From NCBI GenBank assembly GCA_002686705.1, contig NYYH01000048.1, forward strand, positions 1-23,434: DNA of 23,434 bases, written 5' to 3'. Under the pieces are notes generated by a model that was not told the origin of the DNA, searched no databases, and saw only the letters and a program-made list of their open reading frames with translations. This DNA comes from Bacteroidota bacterium. Its GTDB lineage: Bacteria > Bacteroidota > Bacteroidia > Bacteroidales > F082. Made by a program: the position numbers and the translations under genes. Positions 1-8,510 of this stretch are shown piece by piece (position 1 is the stretch's first letter; each line of letters begins with the position of its first letter).

Positions 1-105
1 TCAAATTTTCAATATTCTGAATGAGATTAGGATTGAAAAGTATTACTCAAAGGTTACACACCTGATCTCTTCATTATTTAAAAACAGGATAATAAAATAA
101 TAAAT

Positions 106-942
106 ATGAGCAAAATACTTGAAAAGGAGTTTTTTTCTAAGAATGTTGTAAAACTGGTATTAGATGCCCCTGAAATTGCAAGGTCTCGAAAACCAGGCCA
201 CTTTGTAATTATCAAAATTGGCGTAAAAGGAGAGAGGATACCTCTCACAATTGCTGGGTCTGATATAGAAAACGGAACAATAACACTTGTAGTACAAACT
301 ATTGGTGTAACTTCATCAAAATTAGCAGCTCTTGAAGTTGGAGATATCGTAACTGATGTTGTAGGACCTCTAGGTGAAGCGACCCATATCGAAAAGGTTG
401 GAACGGTACTTTGTGCAGGTGGAGGTGTTGGAGTTGCACCCTTGTTACCGATTGTTGAAGGGTTTAAAAAAGCAGGTAACAAAGTTATAACAGTTCTTGC
501 GGCTAGAAATAAAGACCTTGTAATACTTGAGGAGCAAATGCGTGAATTTTCTGATGAGGTAATTATTATGACTGACGATGGATCATCTGGAAAAAAAGGT
601 CTGGTAACAGCAGGAATGGAAGAGGTTATCAATCGTGAAAAGGTTAATCTTGCCGTAACTATCGGACCAGCAATTATGATGAAATTTGCTGCTCTTACCA
701 CAAAAAAATACAATATTCCAACGTTGGCCAGCCTTAACACAATTATGGTTGATGGTACTGGAATGTGTGGTGCTTGTCGTGTAAGTGTTGGTGGGAAAAC
801 TAAGTTTGTATGTGTTGATGGTCCCGAATTTGATGCTCATCAGGTTGATTTTGATCAGATGTTAATGAGATTAGGAGCATACAAGAATCAGGAGCATGAA
901 GCTTATCAGAAGTATTTAGAAACAGTTGAAACAGTTGCATAA
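106..942 (+). CDS. nfnA: NfnA-like FAD/[2Fe-2S] ferredoxin-NADP reductase subunit
   Basis: 278 aa, the usual length for the small subunit of NADH-dependent ferredoxin:NADP oxidoreductase (also annotated sulfide dehydrogenase beta or ferredoxin-NADP reductase alpha). The N-terminal half is an FNR-like FAD-binding barrel (residues about 1-95, with RIPLTIAG). A nucleotide-binding segment follows at about 100-118 (LCAGGGVGVAPLLP). Near the C-terminus is a [2Fe-2S] motif with C221, C224 and C236 (MCGACRV...FVCVDGPEFD), as in NfnA and PyrK. By family knowledge this subunit holds FAD and one [2Fe-2S] cluster and handles NAD(H). The next gene starts within its stop codon (TAATG), so the two are translationally coupled. 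The start is the ATG at 106; nothing upstream looks coding. The protein is cytoplasmic. Whether this pair truly bifurcates electrons cannot be told from sequence alone. Confidence 0.88.
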   Translation: MSKILEKEFFSKNVVKLVLDAPEIARSRKPGHFVIIKIGVKGERIPLTIAGSDIENGTITLVVQTIGVTSSKLAALEVGDIVTDVVGPLGEATHIEKVGTVLCAGGGVGVAPLLPIVEGFKKAGNKVITVLAARNKDLVILEEQMREFSDEVIIMTDDGSSGKKGLVTAGMEEVINREKVNLAVTIGPAIMMKFAALTTKKYNIPTLASLNTIMVDGTGMCGACRVSVGGKTKFVCVDGPEFDAHQVDFDQMLMRLGAYKNQEHEAYQKYLETVETVA

Positions 943-2429
943 TGGAGAATATAGCAGAATATCTCAAGGCTGAAAGAAGCCAGGATTGGAGAGTAGAAAT
1001 TCGAAAGGGTATTAAAACCAAGGAGCGCGTAGGTATGATCCGTGCGAATATGCCTGAAGAAGATCCAAATATAAGAAATCAAAGTGTTATAGAAGTAAAT
1101 AAAGGACTTACTTTCGATCAGGCTGTAGCCGAAGCTCAAAGATGTATTGACTGTCCCGATCCAACATGTATGACAGGTTGCCCGGTTGGAATCAATATTC
1201 CTAAGTTTATCAAAAAGATAGAAAGTAAAGACATACTTGGAGCAGCAGCAGTTCTTAAAGAAACTAATGGATTACCAGCTGTTTGCGGGCGTGTTTGTCC
1301 TCAGGAAAAGCAATGTGAGCTTACTTGTTTTTACACAAAAAAAATGGATGCAATACCTGTTGCTATTGGATTTCTGGAAAGGTTTGCCGCTGATTATGAA
1401 AGAAACAGTGGCGAGATGTCAATTCCAAAAACTGACAAGTCAAATGGGATAAAAGTTGCTGTCATCGGATCAGGTCCTGCCGGTCTTGCTGTAGCAGGCG
1501 ATCTAGCCAAATTTGGGTATGATGTTACAGTTTTTGAAGCCTTACATGAAATTGGTGGCGTATTAAAATATGGGATTCCAGAGTTTAGATTGCCAAACGA
1601 AGTTGTTGATGTGGAAATTGACAATTTGCGCGCAATGGGGGTTGAGTTTAAAACTAACTTTATTGTTGGAAAAACTGCTTCCTTCGATAATCTTAGAAGT
1701 GAAGGATATAAAGCTTTCTTTGTTGGTTCAGGTGCCGGTTTACCAAGGTTTATGAATATTCCGGGAGAAAATTACAACGGTATTTTTTCGTCAAATGAAT
1801 ATTTAACTCGTGTTAACTTGATGAATGCAGCTGACCCTGAATATGACACTCCGGTAATAAGTGGCAATTTAGTAGCTGTTATTGGGGGTGGTAATACAGC
1901 AATGGATTCTGTACGTGTCGCTAAAAGACTTGGTGCTGAAAGAGCAATGATTATTTATCGTCGCTCGGAAGCGGAAATGCCTGCAAGGGTTGAGGAAGTT
2001 ATCCATGCAAAGGAAGAGGATATTGAGTTTATGAACCTTCATAATCCTCTTGAATATTATGCAGATGAGGAGGGACGTGTTAGTAGTATGAAGATTCAGA
2101 AAATGGAACTTGGTGAACCTGATTCATCGGGACGTAGAAGACCTGTACCCATTGAAGGTTCTGAATTTATTATTGATGTTGACACTGTTGTTGTAAGCGT
2201 TGGCGTTTCACCTAACCCACTAATTCCAGCAAGTTTACCGGAATTAGATGTTACGAGTTGGGGAACTATTGTGGTTGATGAAAACACTATGCAATCATCA
2301 GTTCCCGACCTGTTTGCCGGTGGTGATATTGTTAGGGGAGGTGCTACCGTGATCCTAGCAATGGGTGACGGCCGTAAAGCTGCGGCAGGAATGCATAAAT
2401 ATATTCAGGATAAGATAAAAGCAAATTAA
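942..2429 (+). CDS. nfnB: NfnB/GltA-like NADPH-dependent flavoprotein (glutamate synthase small-subunit family)
   Basis: 495 aa. N-terminal cysteines for two [4Fe-4S] clusters are C68, C71, C76, C80 (CIDCPDPTCMTGC) and C115, C119, C125, C129 (CGRVCPQEKQCELTC). An FAD-binding Rossmann motif follows at about residue 175 (VIGSGPAGLAVAG), an NADPH-binding motif at about 313 (VIGGGNTAMD), and the C-terminal FAD motif (FAGGDIVRGGATVILAMGDG). The ATG overlaps the stop of the preceding NfnA-like gene by one base. That order is diagnostic of Nfn rather than of glutamate synthase, since no large GltB subunit is nearby. Expected role: the large subunit of a transhydrogenase linking NADPH to NADH plus reduced ferredoxin. 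This would connect with the Rnf complex encoded about 9 kb downstream. Automatic pipelines often call it 'NADPH-dependent glutamate synthase'. Confidence 0.88.
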   Translation: MENIAEYLKAERSQDWRVEIRKGIKTKERVGMIRANMPEEDPNIRNQSVIEVNKGLTFDQAVAEAQRCIDCPDPTCMTGCPVGINIPKFIKKIESKDILGAAAVLKETNGLPAVCGRVCPQEKQCELTCFYTKKMDAIPVAIGFLERFAADYERNSGEMSIPKTDKSNGIKVAVIGSGPAGLAVAGDLAKFGYDVTVFEALHEIGGVLKYGIPEFRLPNEVVDVEIDNLRAMGVEFKTNFIVGKTASFDNLRSEGYKAFFVGSGAGLPRFMNIPGENYNGIFSSNEYLTRVNLMNAADPEYDTPVISGNLVAVIGGGNTAMDSVRVAKRLGAERAMIIYRRSEAEMPARVEEVIHAKEEDIEFMNLHNPLEYYADEEGRVSSMKIQKMELGEPDSSGRRRPVPIEGSEFIIDVDTVVVSVGVSPNPLIPASLPELDVTSWGTIVVDENTMQSSVPDLFAGGDIVRGGATVILAMGDGRKAAAGMHKYIQDKIKAN

Positions 2430-2459
2430 TATTAATTCGATTCAAATAATACACTAGAT

Positions 2460-3458
2460 ATGCCAGACCTAAGTACTAAATATCTTGGCCTTACGCTCAG
2501 AAATCCTATTGTTGTAGGAAGCTCAGGCTTAACAGATTCAGTTGAGAAAATTGTTGAACTTGACAAAAACGGAGTTGGCGCTGTTGTGCTAAAATCACTT
2601 TTTGAAGAACAGATTATGCTTGAAGCAGATCATAGCCTTAAAAAAGCACAAGAGGATGGAATGATTTATTCCGAATATTCTGAGACACTCGATTATATCG
2701 ATGTGCATGTTAAAGAAAAGGAGCTTGGTAATTATATTCAGCTAATTAGTGAGGCAAAAAATAAAGTTTCAATACCGATAATTGCAAGTATTAATGCAAT
2801 TTCAGATATGGAATGGACAAGCTTCGCAAAACAAATTGAAGATGCCGGTGCTGACGCACTTGAGCTTAACATTTTTGTCATGCCTTTTAACATGGACAAC
2901 GATTGTGATACTAATGAAAAAATGTATTACAATATTGTGAGGAAGGTTAAAAGTATAATTAGCATTCCTGTGGCCGTTAAGTTAAGTCCCTATTTTGCCA
3001 ACCTAGGCAAGGTAATTGCCAGGATTGAAGAAACTGGAGCAAATGGTGTTGTACTGTTTAATAGATTCTCCAATCCAGACATTGACATTGATAATGAGAG
3101 AACTACTGTAGCCGATATTTACAGCCTACCTACCGACATAGCAACTTCACTTAGGTGGATTGCAATAATGGCTAAGCATGTTAAATTCGATCTTGCAGCT
3201 TCAACAGGCATTCATGATGGAGCAGCTGTAATCAAGCAACTTCTTGCCGGAGCTAAAGTAACTCAGGTTACGTCGGCTATTTATAAAAAGGGCCCTGAAA
3301 TAATTGTAGAAATGCTGAGTTTTGTTCACGACTGGATGGAGCAAAAGGGATATAATTATGTTGATCAGTTTCGTGGCAAACTAAGCCAGGCTGAAACTAG
3401 TGACATTAACGTTTATGAGCGCATTCAGTTTATGAAATATTTTAGTGATTATAAATAG
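2460..3458 (+). CDS. Dihydroorotate dehydrogenase-like flavoprotein, function uncertain
   Basis: 332 aa, a TIM-barrel protein of the FMN-dependent dihydroorotate/dihydropyrimidine dehydrogenase superfamily. Family-like segments are the N-terminal YLGLTLRNPIVVGSSG, a central VAVKLSPYF strand with the FMN-contacting lysine, and GVVLFNRF. The segment that carries NxxCPN or NxSxPN in classical enzymes reads LELNIFVMPFNMDND, so the usual catalytic Cys/Ser loop is not recognisable. It lies 30 bp after the NfnB-like gene and before a strong terminator, so it is the last gene of that operon. Known parallels: PreT/PreA dihydropyrimidine dehydrogenase pairs a GltD-like with a PyrD-like subunit, and PyrK resembles NfnA. 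I infer that it may receive electrons from the flavoproteins encoded upstream; the substrate is unknown. It is probably not the pyrimidine-biosynthetic PyrD. Confidence 0.75.
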   Translation: MPDLSTKYLGLTLRNPIVVGSSGLTDSVEKIVELDKNGVGAVVLKSLFEEQIMLEADHSLKKAQEDGMIYSEYSETLDYIDVHVKEKELGNYIQLISEAKNKVSIPIIASINAISDMEWTSFAKQIEDAGADALELNIFVMPFNMDNDCDTNEKMYYNIVRKVKSIISIPVAVKLSPYFANLGKVIARIEETGANGVVLFNRFSNPDIDIDNERTTVADIYSLPTDIATSLRWIAIMAKHVKFDLAASTGIHDGAAVIKQLLAGAKVTQVTSAIYKKGPEIIVEMLSFVHDWMEQKGYNYVDQFRGKLSQAETSDINVYERIQFMKYFSDYK

Positions 3459-3480
3459 TTTTCACACTATAGAACTTAAA

Positions 3481-3510
3481 CCTCCACCATAATTTGGTGG
3501 AGGTTTTTTT
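3481..3510 (+). terminator. Rho-independent terminator of the nfn operon
   Basis: A perfect 9-bp stem (CCTCCACCA / TGGTGGAGG) with a 5-nt loop is followed directly by seven T residues. It lies 22 bp after the stop of the DHOD-like gene. This is the clearest intrinsic terminator in the window and separates the nfn operon from the FKBP gene. Confidence 0.95.
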
Positions 3511-3655
3511 GTGGCTAGTATATTCTCAATACAAGAATTAATTTACTAGTTGATTGATGTACAAACATAGGAATTAGCCCGTCTAAGCATATTTTATTGT
3601 TGATTCTATTTCTAATAAATATAATTTAAAATCATTCTAAATAGAAGGAATTGAC

Positions 3656-3663
3656 TATCTTTG
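3656..3663 (+). promoter_or_regulatory. Bacteroidota -7 promoter element (TATCTTTG) for the FKBP gene
   Basis: TATCTTTG matches the TAnnTTTG -7 consensus and lies about 40 bp before the ATG at 3703. A TTG that would lengthen the gene in frame at 3661 falls inside this motif, which argues that translation starts at 3703. No convincing -33 TTTG is seen. Confidence 0.55.
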
Positions 3664-3702
3664 CAATTAATTAATAACGGAAATAATATCAATTATAAAG
3701 AA

Positions 3703-4344
3703 ATGAAAATATCAACTAACACAACAGCTATAGTCTCTTATAAGATACTAACAGATAATAATAAAGGCGAATTAATTGAGTTTGCTGACGAAAATAATCC
3801 AAGGCCATTAATTTTTGGCAATAACTCACTTATCCCTGGCTTTGAGACTCATATGAGTGGTTTGGTGCCGGGCGACAACTTTGAATTTAATCTAACACCC
3901 GAAGAATCTTTTGGAAATTACAAGACCGAATTAGTTGTTGACATTCCAAAATCTTCCTTTGAGATAGATGGAGAAATTAAAAATGACCTATTGTATCTCG
4001 GCAACGAAATTTCGATGTTGGATAATCTAGGCAATACTGTTCTGGGCAGAATTATTGAGATTGGTTCCGATAGTGTTAAAATGGATTTTAATCATAATTT
4101 GGCAGATAAAAGCCTTTTTGTTTCCGGGAAGGTACATGATGTAAGATTTGTAACTGAAGATGATCTTGCTCCAGCTAGTGGTTGTGGTTCAGATTGTGGT
4201 TGTGGTAATAATAAATCGCAATCCCATGTGGGTTCCTCATCAACCAATGAGGTACACGAACATGTTTATGAAGAGGATTGTCCTAAGTGTGGTAATCCTG
4301 CAGAATTGCGTGGTACTGGACAAGGTAATTGCGGCTGTTCATAG
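3703..4344 (+). CDS. SlyD-like FKBP-type peptidyl-prolyl cis-trans isomerase
   Basis: 213 aa from the ATG at 3703. It has the SlyD layout: an FKBP fold split by an insert-in-flap chaperone domain, with conserved stretches LIPGFETHMSGLVPGD and the following LTPEESFG, then a C-terminal metal-binding tail. The tail is rich in Cys and His (CGSDCGCG, HEHVYEEDCPKCG, GNCGCS) and resembles the Ni/Zn-binding end of SlyD. Expected role: prolyl isomerase and holdase in the cytosol, with possible nickel handling. A longer in-frame start at a TTG (3661) overlaps the promoter core and adds 14 residues unlike the family, so it was rejected. The gene is flanked by a terminator upstream and a long gap downstream, so it is probably monocistronic. 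Confidence 0.88.
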   Translation: MKISTNTTAIVSYKILTDNNKGELIEFADENNPRPLIFGNNSLIPGFETHMSGLVPGDNFEFNLTPEESFGNYKTELVVDIPKSSFEIDGEIKNDLLYLGNEISMLDNLGNTVLGRIIEIGSDSVKMDFNHNLADKSLFVSGKVHDVRFVTEDDLAPASGCGSDCGCGNNKSQSHVGSSSTNEVHEHVYEEDCPKCGNPAELRGTGQGNCGCS

Positions 4345-4660
4345 TCAATAACACATAAGATAATATAGCTGTTTATTATTGAACTGTTGGAAAGACAGTC
4401 CTTTGATAACATATTTATTATTCACTTTATAAATTAGGGCAATTAATCCTGAGGAAAGTTAATCCAAAGCATTAGAAAAACCTTTGCGTTGTTGTTTCAT
4501 AAGCCTCGATTTAATATTCTTTTTATATTGTGCAGAACTGTTCGAACAAGAATAAAATTCAACAGCAACTTAATGGGTTCAGTATCTTGCTACAGATAAT
4601 CTTTCATAATTGTTAATCAATTTTGTCGTAGCTTTGTCTCGAATGCTAATAATATATTAT
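4345..4660. other. Intergenic region before the sensor kinase
   Basis: About 315 bp without a credible gene. It has only a weak 5-bp hairpin (ACTGT...ACAGT, 4383-4399) and, near its end, a promoter-like TAGCTTTG. No tRNA, rRNA or strong terminator was recognised. Confidence 0.5.
4629..4636 (+). promoter_or_regulatory. Putative -7 promoter element (TAGCTTTG) of the sensor kinase gene
   Basis: TAGCTTTG fits TAnnTTTG. A TTG 16 bp upstream (4610-4612) could serve as part of a -33 element, although the spacing is short. Transcription would begin near 4643, just before ATG codons at 4661 and 4673. Confidence 0.4.
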
Positions 4661-4707
4661 ATGCCAGTGCATATGGACTCCCTATTTAGTGAAATTAGAA
4701 TATTTTT

Positions 4708-7524
4708 TTGTTATTTATTATATCCATTAGTTTTAGCATTAGCATTTTTGGTAGTCCAGCTATTATAACCGAAAATAGTGATTCACTTGAAGTCTTCACT
4801 CTTTGTGATTCTGCTATGAACAACAGGTCTAGATTGGAAGTAGGTTTGACTTATGTTCGAAGCGGAAATCAAATCGCCAATAAAAGCGATTGTGAAAGTT
4901 GTATCGCTGAAACTATGTATACACTTGGTGTTATTTTTTACGAGAATGCACTGTACGACAGTTCATTGTATTATTTTGACAAAGTCCTGACCAATTTTTC
5001 AAAATTAAATAGTGAAGAGCGAAATATTGAGACAATTGATTACATTAGTAATGCTTACATCGGTAATTATAAATATAAAGAATCAATCAAATATGCACGA
5101 TTAGGATTAAAGTATGCTGATTCTGTTGGACGAAATGCCTCAAAGGCTACGTTTTATTTAAGTATGGGCAACAGCTATGCAGAGTTGGGCTTATACAAGA
5201 AATCGACAGATGCCATAATGAGTTCTATTAAAATATTTGAAGCAGAAAAAGATAGTACTGGCATTAGTAATAGTTTAATTAGTTTAGGATCAATTTACAC
5301 AAATAACAAAAATTTTACAGATGCGTATGAATATACCTCCCGAGCTCTTAATATTTGTATAAGGCTAAATGATAAGAGGGGAATATCGGTATGTTTGAAT
5401 AATATTGGTATTATATACAGCTTTACATCTGAACATGAAGAAGCTCTCGAGTATTATCAGAGATCAATGGAAATTGATAAGGAATTAGGAGATAATGAGG
5501 GTGTTGCTATTGGGTTAAATAATATTGGTGATAGCTACAGGTATCTAGGTGATACCGTATTGGCTATAAGTTATTACGAAAAATGTCTTAAGATAGGAAG
5601 GCCAAATAACTACTCGGTTGTTGCTGTTGCCTTGTCCAACCTTGGAGAAGTATATTTAGCGCAAAGGAACTTTAAATTAGCACTTAGCAATGTTCTTGAA
5701 AGCCTCGAATTAGCTGAATTAACAGGATCAACGGAACAAATACTTCTTACTTTTGATATCTTACGTAGTATATACGCAGCAATTGGTAATTATGAAGATG
5801 CCTATAATTACCTTGTTAATTATAAACTTCTTTACGATACCGTTTTTGCAATTACTAAAAGTAAATATATTAAAGAGATAAAGGCCAGATATGATGATGA
5901 AAAACAGAAAATTGAAATTAGTAGCCTAAAAGACAAAAGTATTAGCGAATCATTATATAAAGATAGACTTACTTGGATAATCATTATTATATCCTTACTT
6001 ATAATTGTGATGCTAATTATTAATATTTTAACGCGTCGTTCAAAAAAGCTTGTAAGGAATCAAATACTATATTATGAAAAGCTGCTTGAGAGATCTGAAG
6101 ATTTTGTATTTGTCGTAGATGAGAAAGCAAATATTAAATACATAAGCCCTTCATACGAGAAGAAAATTGGGAGGAAAATCGAAAGCCGAATTGGAAAAAG
6201 TATTTTTGAGTTTCTTCATCCCGACGACATTGATTTTATTAAACGGGAATTCAAAGGTATCATAGTTGACAAACAATCTCGTAGCATCGACATTAGAATG
6301 AAAAATGGTTTTGACGAATGGATTTATGTACATGCATATGGCCAAAACTTGTTTGATGATGTGTTGATTAACGGAATAGTAGTTAATTTTTGGGATATAA
6401 CACAAAGGAAGAAAAATGAGGAACTTATTAATAAAAGTGAATTAAAGTTCCGCCAGATACTTGATGCATTTCCTGATATTTATTTTCAAGCTGACTTGAA
6501 TGGGGTGATTACTGAAATTAGCCCTTCGATTACGAAAATAAGCGGTTATACTCGTGATGAGATACTAAGCTTACCCTCAAAAGATTATAATAACTTTGTA
6601 AGTGATTGGGAAACTATTAGTGCTAAATTTGAAACAGAGATATCTGTACATGATTATGATACTAAGGTTACTACAAAAGATGGAAATGTTATTAATTGCT
6701 CTTTATCGGCTGAACTGATTTTTTCTGACAATAATAGTATACCAGTTGCGATTCAAGGTGTTATCCGTGATATCAGCAGCAGAATAAAAAATCAACAAAG
6801 CATTCGTAAATCTGAACTTAAACTTAAGGAAGCTAATAAGTCTAAAGAAAAACTCTTTTCAATTATTGCTCACGATCTTATAGGACCAATTGGCACTAAC
6901 AAGTCAATTGTTGATTTGATAGTAGGGCAGGTTGATGAATTATCGCATGAAGAGATCATCTCGTTAATTACTTCGTTAAAACCTACATTGGATTCTACTT
7001 ATTTGTTAATAGAAAACTTGCTGTCGTGGGCAAGGATTCAGCAGGATAGATTAAAGCCAAGTAAAGAGGACATTCTATTAAATAAAATTGTTGAGGAAGT
7101 AGTTGAGTTATTGAGCGACCAAGCTCAAAGAAAATCTATCAAATTAGTTATTTCAGGAGATAAAGCAATTAAAGTAGTTGCTGATAAAAATCAACTGGAA
7201 ATTGTGCTGAGAAATCTGATATCGAACGCGATTAAATTTTCAAATTTAGGTGGAATGATTTCAATATCGTTTGATGTTATTAAGGAATTGACTGAAGTAA
7301 AAATTGCTGATTCAGGCATTGGAATGAGCCAAGATCAAATTGATAATGTATTGGCTGGCAAAGGTGTTACGGATATAATGAGGGGTACAGATAATGAAAA
7401 GGGTACAGGCTTTGGGCTAATTATTGTAAATGAATTTGTTAATAATAATGGGGGAGCACTAAGTGTAGTAAGCAAAGTGGGTGAAGGAACTACTTTTAAA
7501 TTTACCTTACCAATGCCTACCTAA
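4708..7524 (+). CDS. TPR- and PAS-containing membrane sensor histidine kinase
   Basis: 938 aa. Order of parts: a hydrophobic export signal (residues 1-18), a periplasmic array of TPR repeats (about 40-380; units resembling GIAIGLNNIGDSYRYLGD), a short coiled-coil, one transmembrane helix (about 422-442), PAS domain 1 (about 458-560), PAS domain 2 (about 578-690), HisKA with phospho-acceptor H722 (IIAHDLIGPIG), and HATPase_c with N840 (N box), D868 (DSGIGM) and a GTGFGL lid motif. There is no receiver domain and no response regulator next to it, so its partner is unknown. In this frame the first usable codon is the TTG at 4708 and a stop lies just upstream at 4696. An ATG at 4673 (or 4661) in another frame would give a better signal peptide if the T7 run at 4703-4709 were T8. 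The start is therefore uncertain. Such TPR kinases are common in Bacteroidota; the ligand is not predictable. Confidence 0.85.
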   Translation: MLFIISISFSISIFGSPAIITENSDSLEVFTLCDSAMNNRSRLEVGLTYVRSGNQIANKSDCESCIAETMYTLGVIFYENALYDSSLYYFDKVLTNFSKLNSEERNIETIDYISNAYIGNYKYKESIKYARLGLKYADSVGRNASKATFYLSMGNSYAELGLYKKSTDAIMSSIKIFEAEKDSTGISNSLISLGSIYTNNKNFTDAYEYTSRALNICIRLNDKRGISVCLNNIGIIYSFTSEHEEALEYYQRSMEIDKELGDNEGVAIGLNNIGDSYRYLGDTVLAISYYEKCLKIGRPNNYSVVAVALSNLGEVYLAQRNFKLALSNVLESLELAELTGSTEQILLTFDILRSIYAAIGNYEDAYNYLVNYKLLYDTVFAITKSKYIKEIKARYDDEKQKIEISSLKDKSISESLYKDRLTWIIIIISLLIIVMLIINILTRRSKKLVRNQILYYEKLLERSEDFVFVVDEKANIKYISPSYEKKIGRKIESRIGKSIFEFLHPDDIDFIKREFKGIIVDKQSRSIDIRMKNGFDEWIYVHAYGQNLFDDVLINGIVVNFWDITQRKKNEELINKSELKFRQILDAFPDIYFQADLNGVITEISPSITKISGYTRDEILSLPSKDYNNFVSDWETISAKFETEISVHDYDTKVTTKDGNVINCSLSAELIFSDNNSIPVAIQGVIRDISSRIKNQQSIRKSELKLKEANKSKEKLFSIIAHDLIGPIGTNKSIVDLIVGQVDELSHEEIISLITSLKPTLDSTYLLIENLLSWARIQQDRLKPSKEDILLNKIVEEVVELLSDQAQRKSIKLVISGDKAIKVVADKNQLEIVLRNLISNAIKFSNLGGMISISFDVIKELTEVKIADSGIGMSQDQIDNVLAGKGVTDIMRGTDNEKGTGFGLIIVNEFVNNNGGALSVVSKVGEGTTFKFTLPMPT

Positions 7525-7541
7525 TATCTGTTTTATTTATA

Positions 7542-8495
7542 TTACAAAATTGTCTTATTTGCCTCTGCCATTCTTTTCGAACGCCTAATACTTGTATTTA
7601 ACTCAAATCCAATTAATATTATGAGAGCATTAAAATAAAGCCAAACAAGTAATATTATAAGTGATCCAATTGAGCCATAAAGGACGTTGTAATTAGAAAA
7701 ATTCTCGAAATATAATTTCAGCAACAGTCCACCAACAATAAATAAACCTGTTGAAAGTACTGATCCGGCAGAAACAAATCTATATCTTCTGTTCTTATCT
7801 TTACGCTGTCCGAAATAATACAATATTGAAACGCTTAGTAATAAATTACCTATTATAATCAACCATTGAATAATAAGTATCAAGTACAGAGTTACTTGCC
7901 CAGTAATGATGTCATATTTGTCTAATGTGTTGATTATTAATTTGCCCGATGTAAGGAATAGCATTGAAATAAAACCTAGAAATGAAATTACTGTCATTAA
8001 CAAAAAAGCATAAAACTTTTGTTTCCACCATGGCCATGTTTGGATTCTGTGATAGCTTTGATTAAAACCTTCTAGAATTGCATCAACACCGTTCGTAGCA
8101 AAATAAACAGTCAAAAGAAAAACCAGCGACATAAGTCCACTCTTAGGACGACTTATTATCTCAACGAGCGTTGATTTAATCATTGAGAAAATATTTGAAG
8201 GTATCAACTCATCCATTAAATCCAATAAACTATTTTGTAAATTACTCGTTGTTACATATGGTATCAGCGTAAATAGAAAAAGTATTAGCGGGATTAATGC
8301 AAGAAAGAAGTTATAGGCAATCGCTGCAGCGCGATAGGTGAGCACTCCTTTGAATAATCCACGAAAAAAGAAGACCAGTACATTATATAGAGGCATACCA
8401 TCAAAACCAGGCAATACTATAAATCTCAGCTTTTTACGTATGCTTTGGTCTAATTTTTCTAATTTAAGAGTCAGAAATTCAAACTGTCTTTTCAA
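7542..8495 (-). CDS. YihY/BrkB-family inner-membrane protein
   Basis: 317 aa with about six hydrophobic helices and the family's characteristic segments: LTYRAAAIAYNFFLALIP near the first helix, ATNGVDAILEGFNQSY in the middle and LYGSIGSLIILLVWLY near the end. This is the YihY/virulence factor BrkB family, once mislabelled ribonuclease BN; the true function is unsettled. It lies 15 bp after nadC on the same strand and is likely co-transcribed with it. The 3' end converges with the sensor kinase gene, leaving only 17 bp between them. Nothing unusual was seen in length or motifs. Confidence 0.88.
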   Translation of the reverse strand: MKRQFEFLTLKLEKLDQSIRKKLRFIVLPGFDGMPLYNVLVFFFRGLFKGVLTYRAAAIAYNFFLALIPLILFLFTLIPYVTTSNLQNSLLDLMDELIPSNIFSMIKSTLVEIISRPKSGLMSLVFLLTVYFATNGVDAILEGFNQSYHRIQTWPWWKQKFYAFLLMTVISFLGFISMLFLTSGKLIINTLDKYDIITGQVTLYLILIIQWLIIIGNLLLSVSILYYFGQRKDKNRRYRFVSAGSVLSTGLFIVGGLLLKLYFENFSNYNVLYGSIGSLIILLVWLYFNALIILIGFELNTSIRRSKRMAEANKTIL

Positions 8496-8510
8496 ATTAA
8501 TTTGATTTGA

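Noticed and set aside
78..740. Long open frame on the minus strand opposite nfnA
   Set aside because: It is antisense to a gene with clear FAD and [2Fe-2S] motifs, has low-complexity Ser/Thr/Ile/Pro composition and no recognisable domain.
942..2429. Glutamate synthase small subunit (GltD) of nitrogen assimilation
   Set aside because: No GltB is nearby and the gene overlaps an NfnA-like gene, which fits Nfn-type transhydrogenase better.
4160..4351. 63-residue plus-strand frame within the FKBP gene
   Set aside because: It overlaps the Cys/His-rich tail in another frame; Val/Gly repeats reflect the Cys codon pattern.
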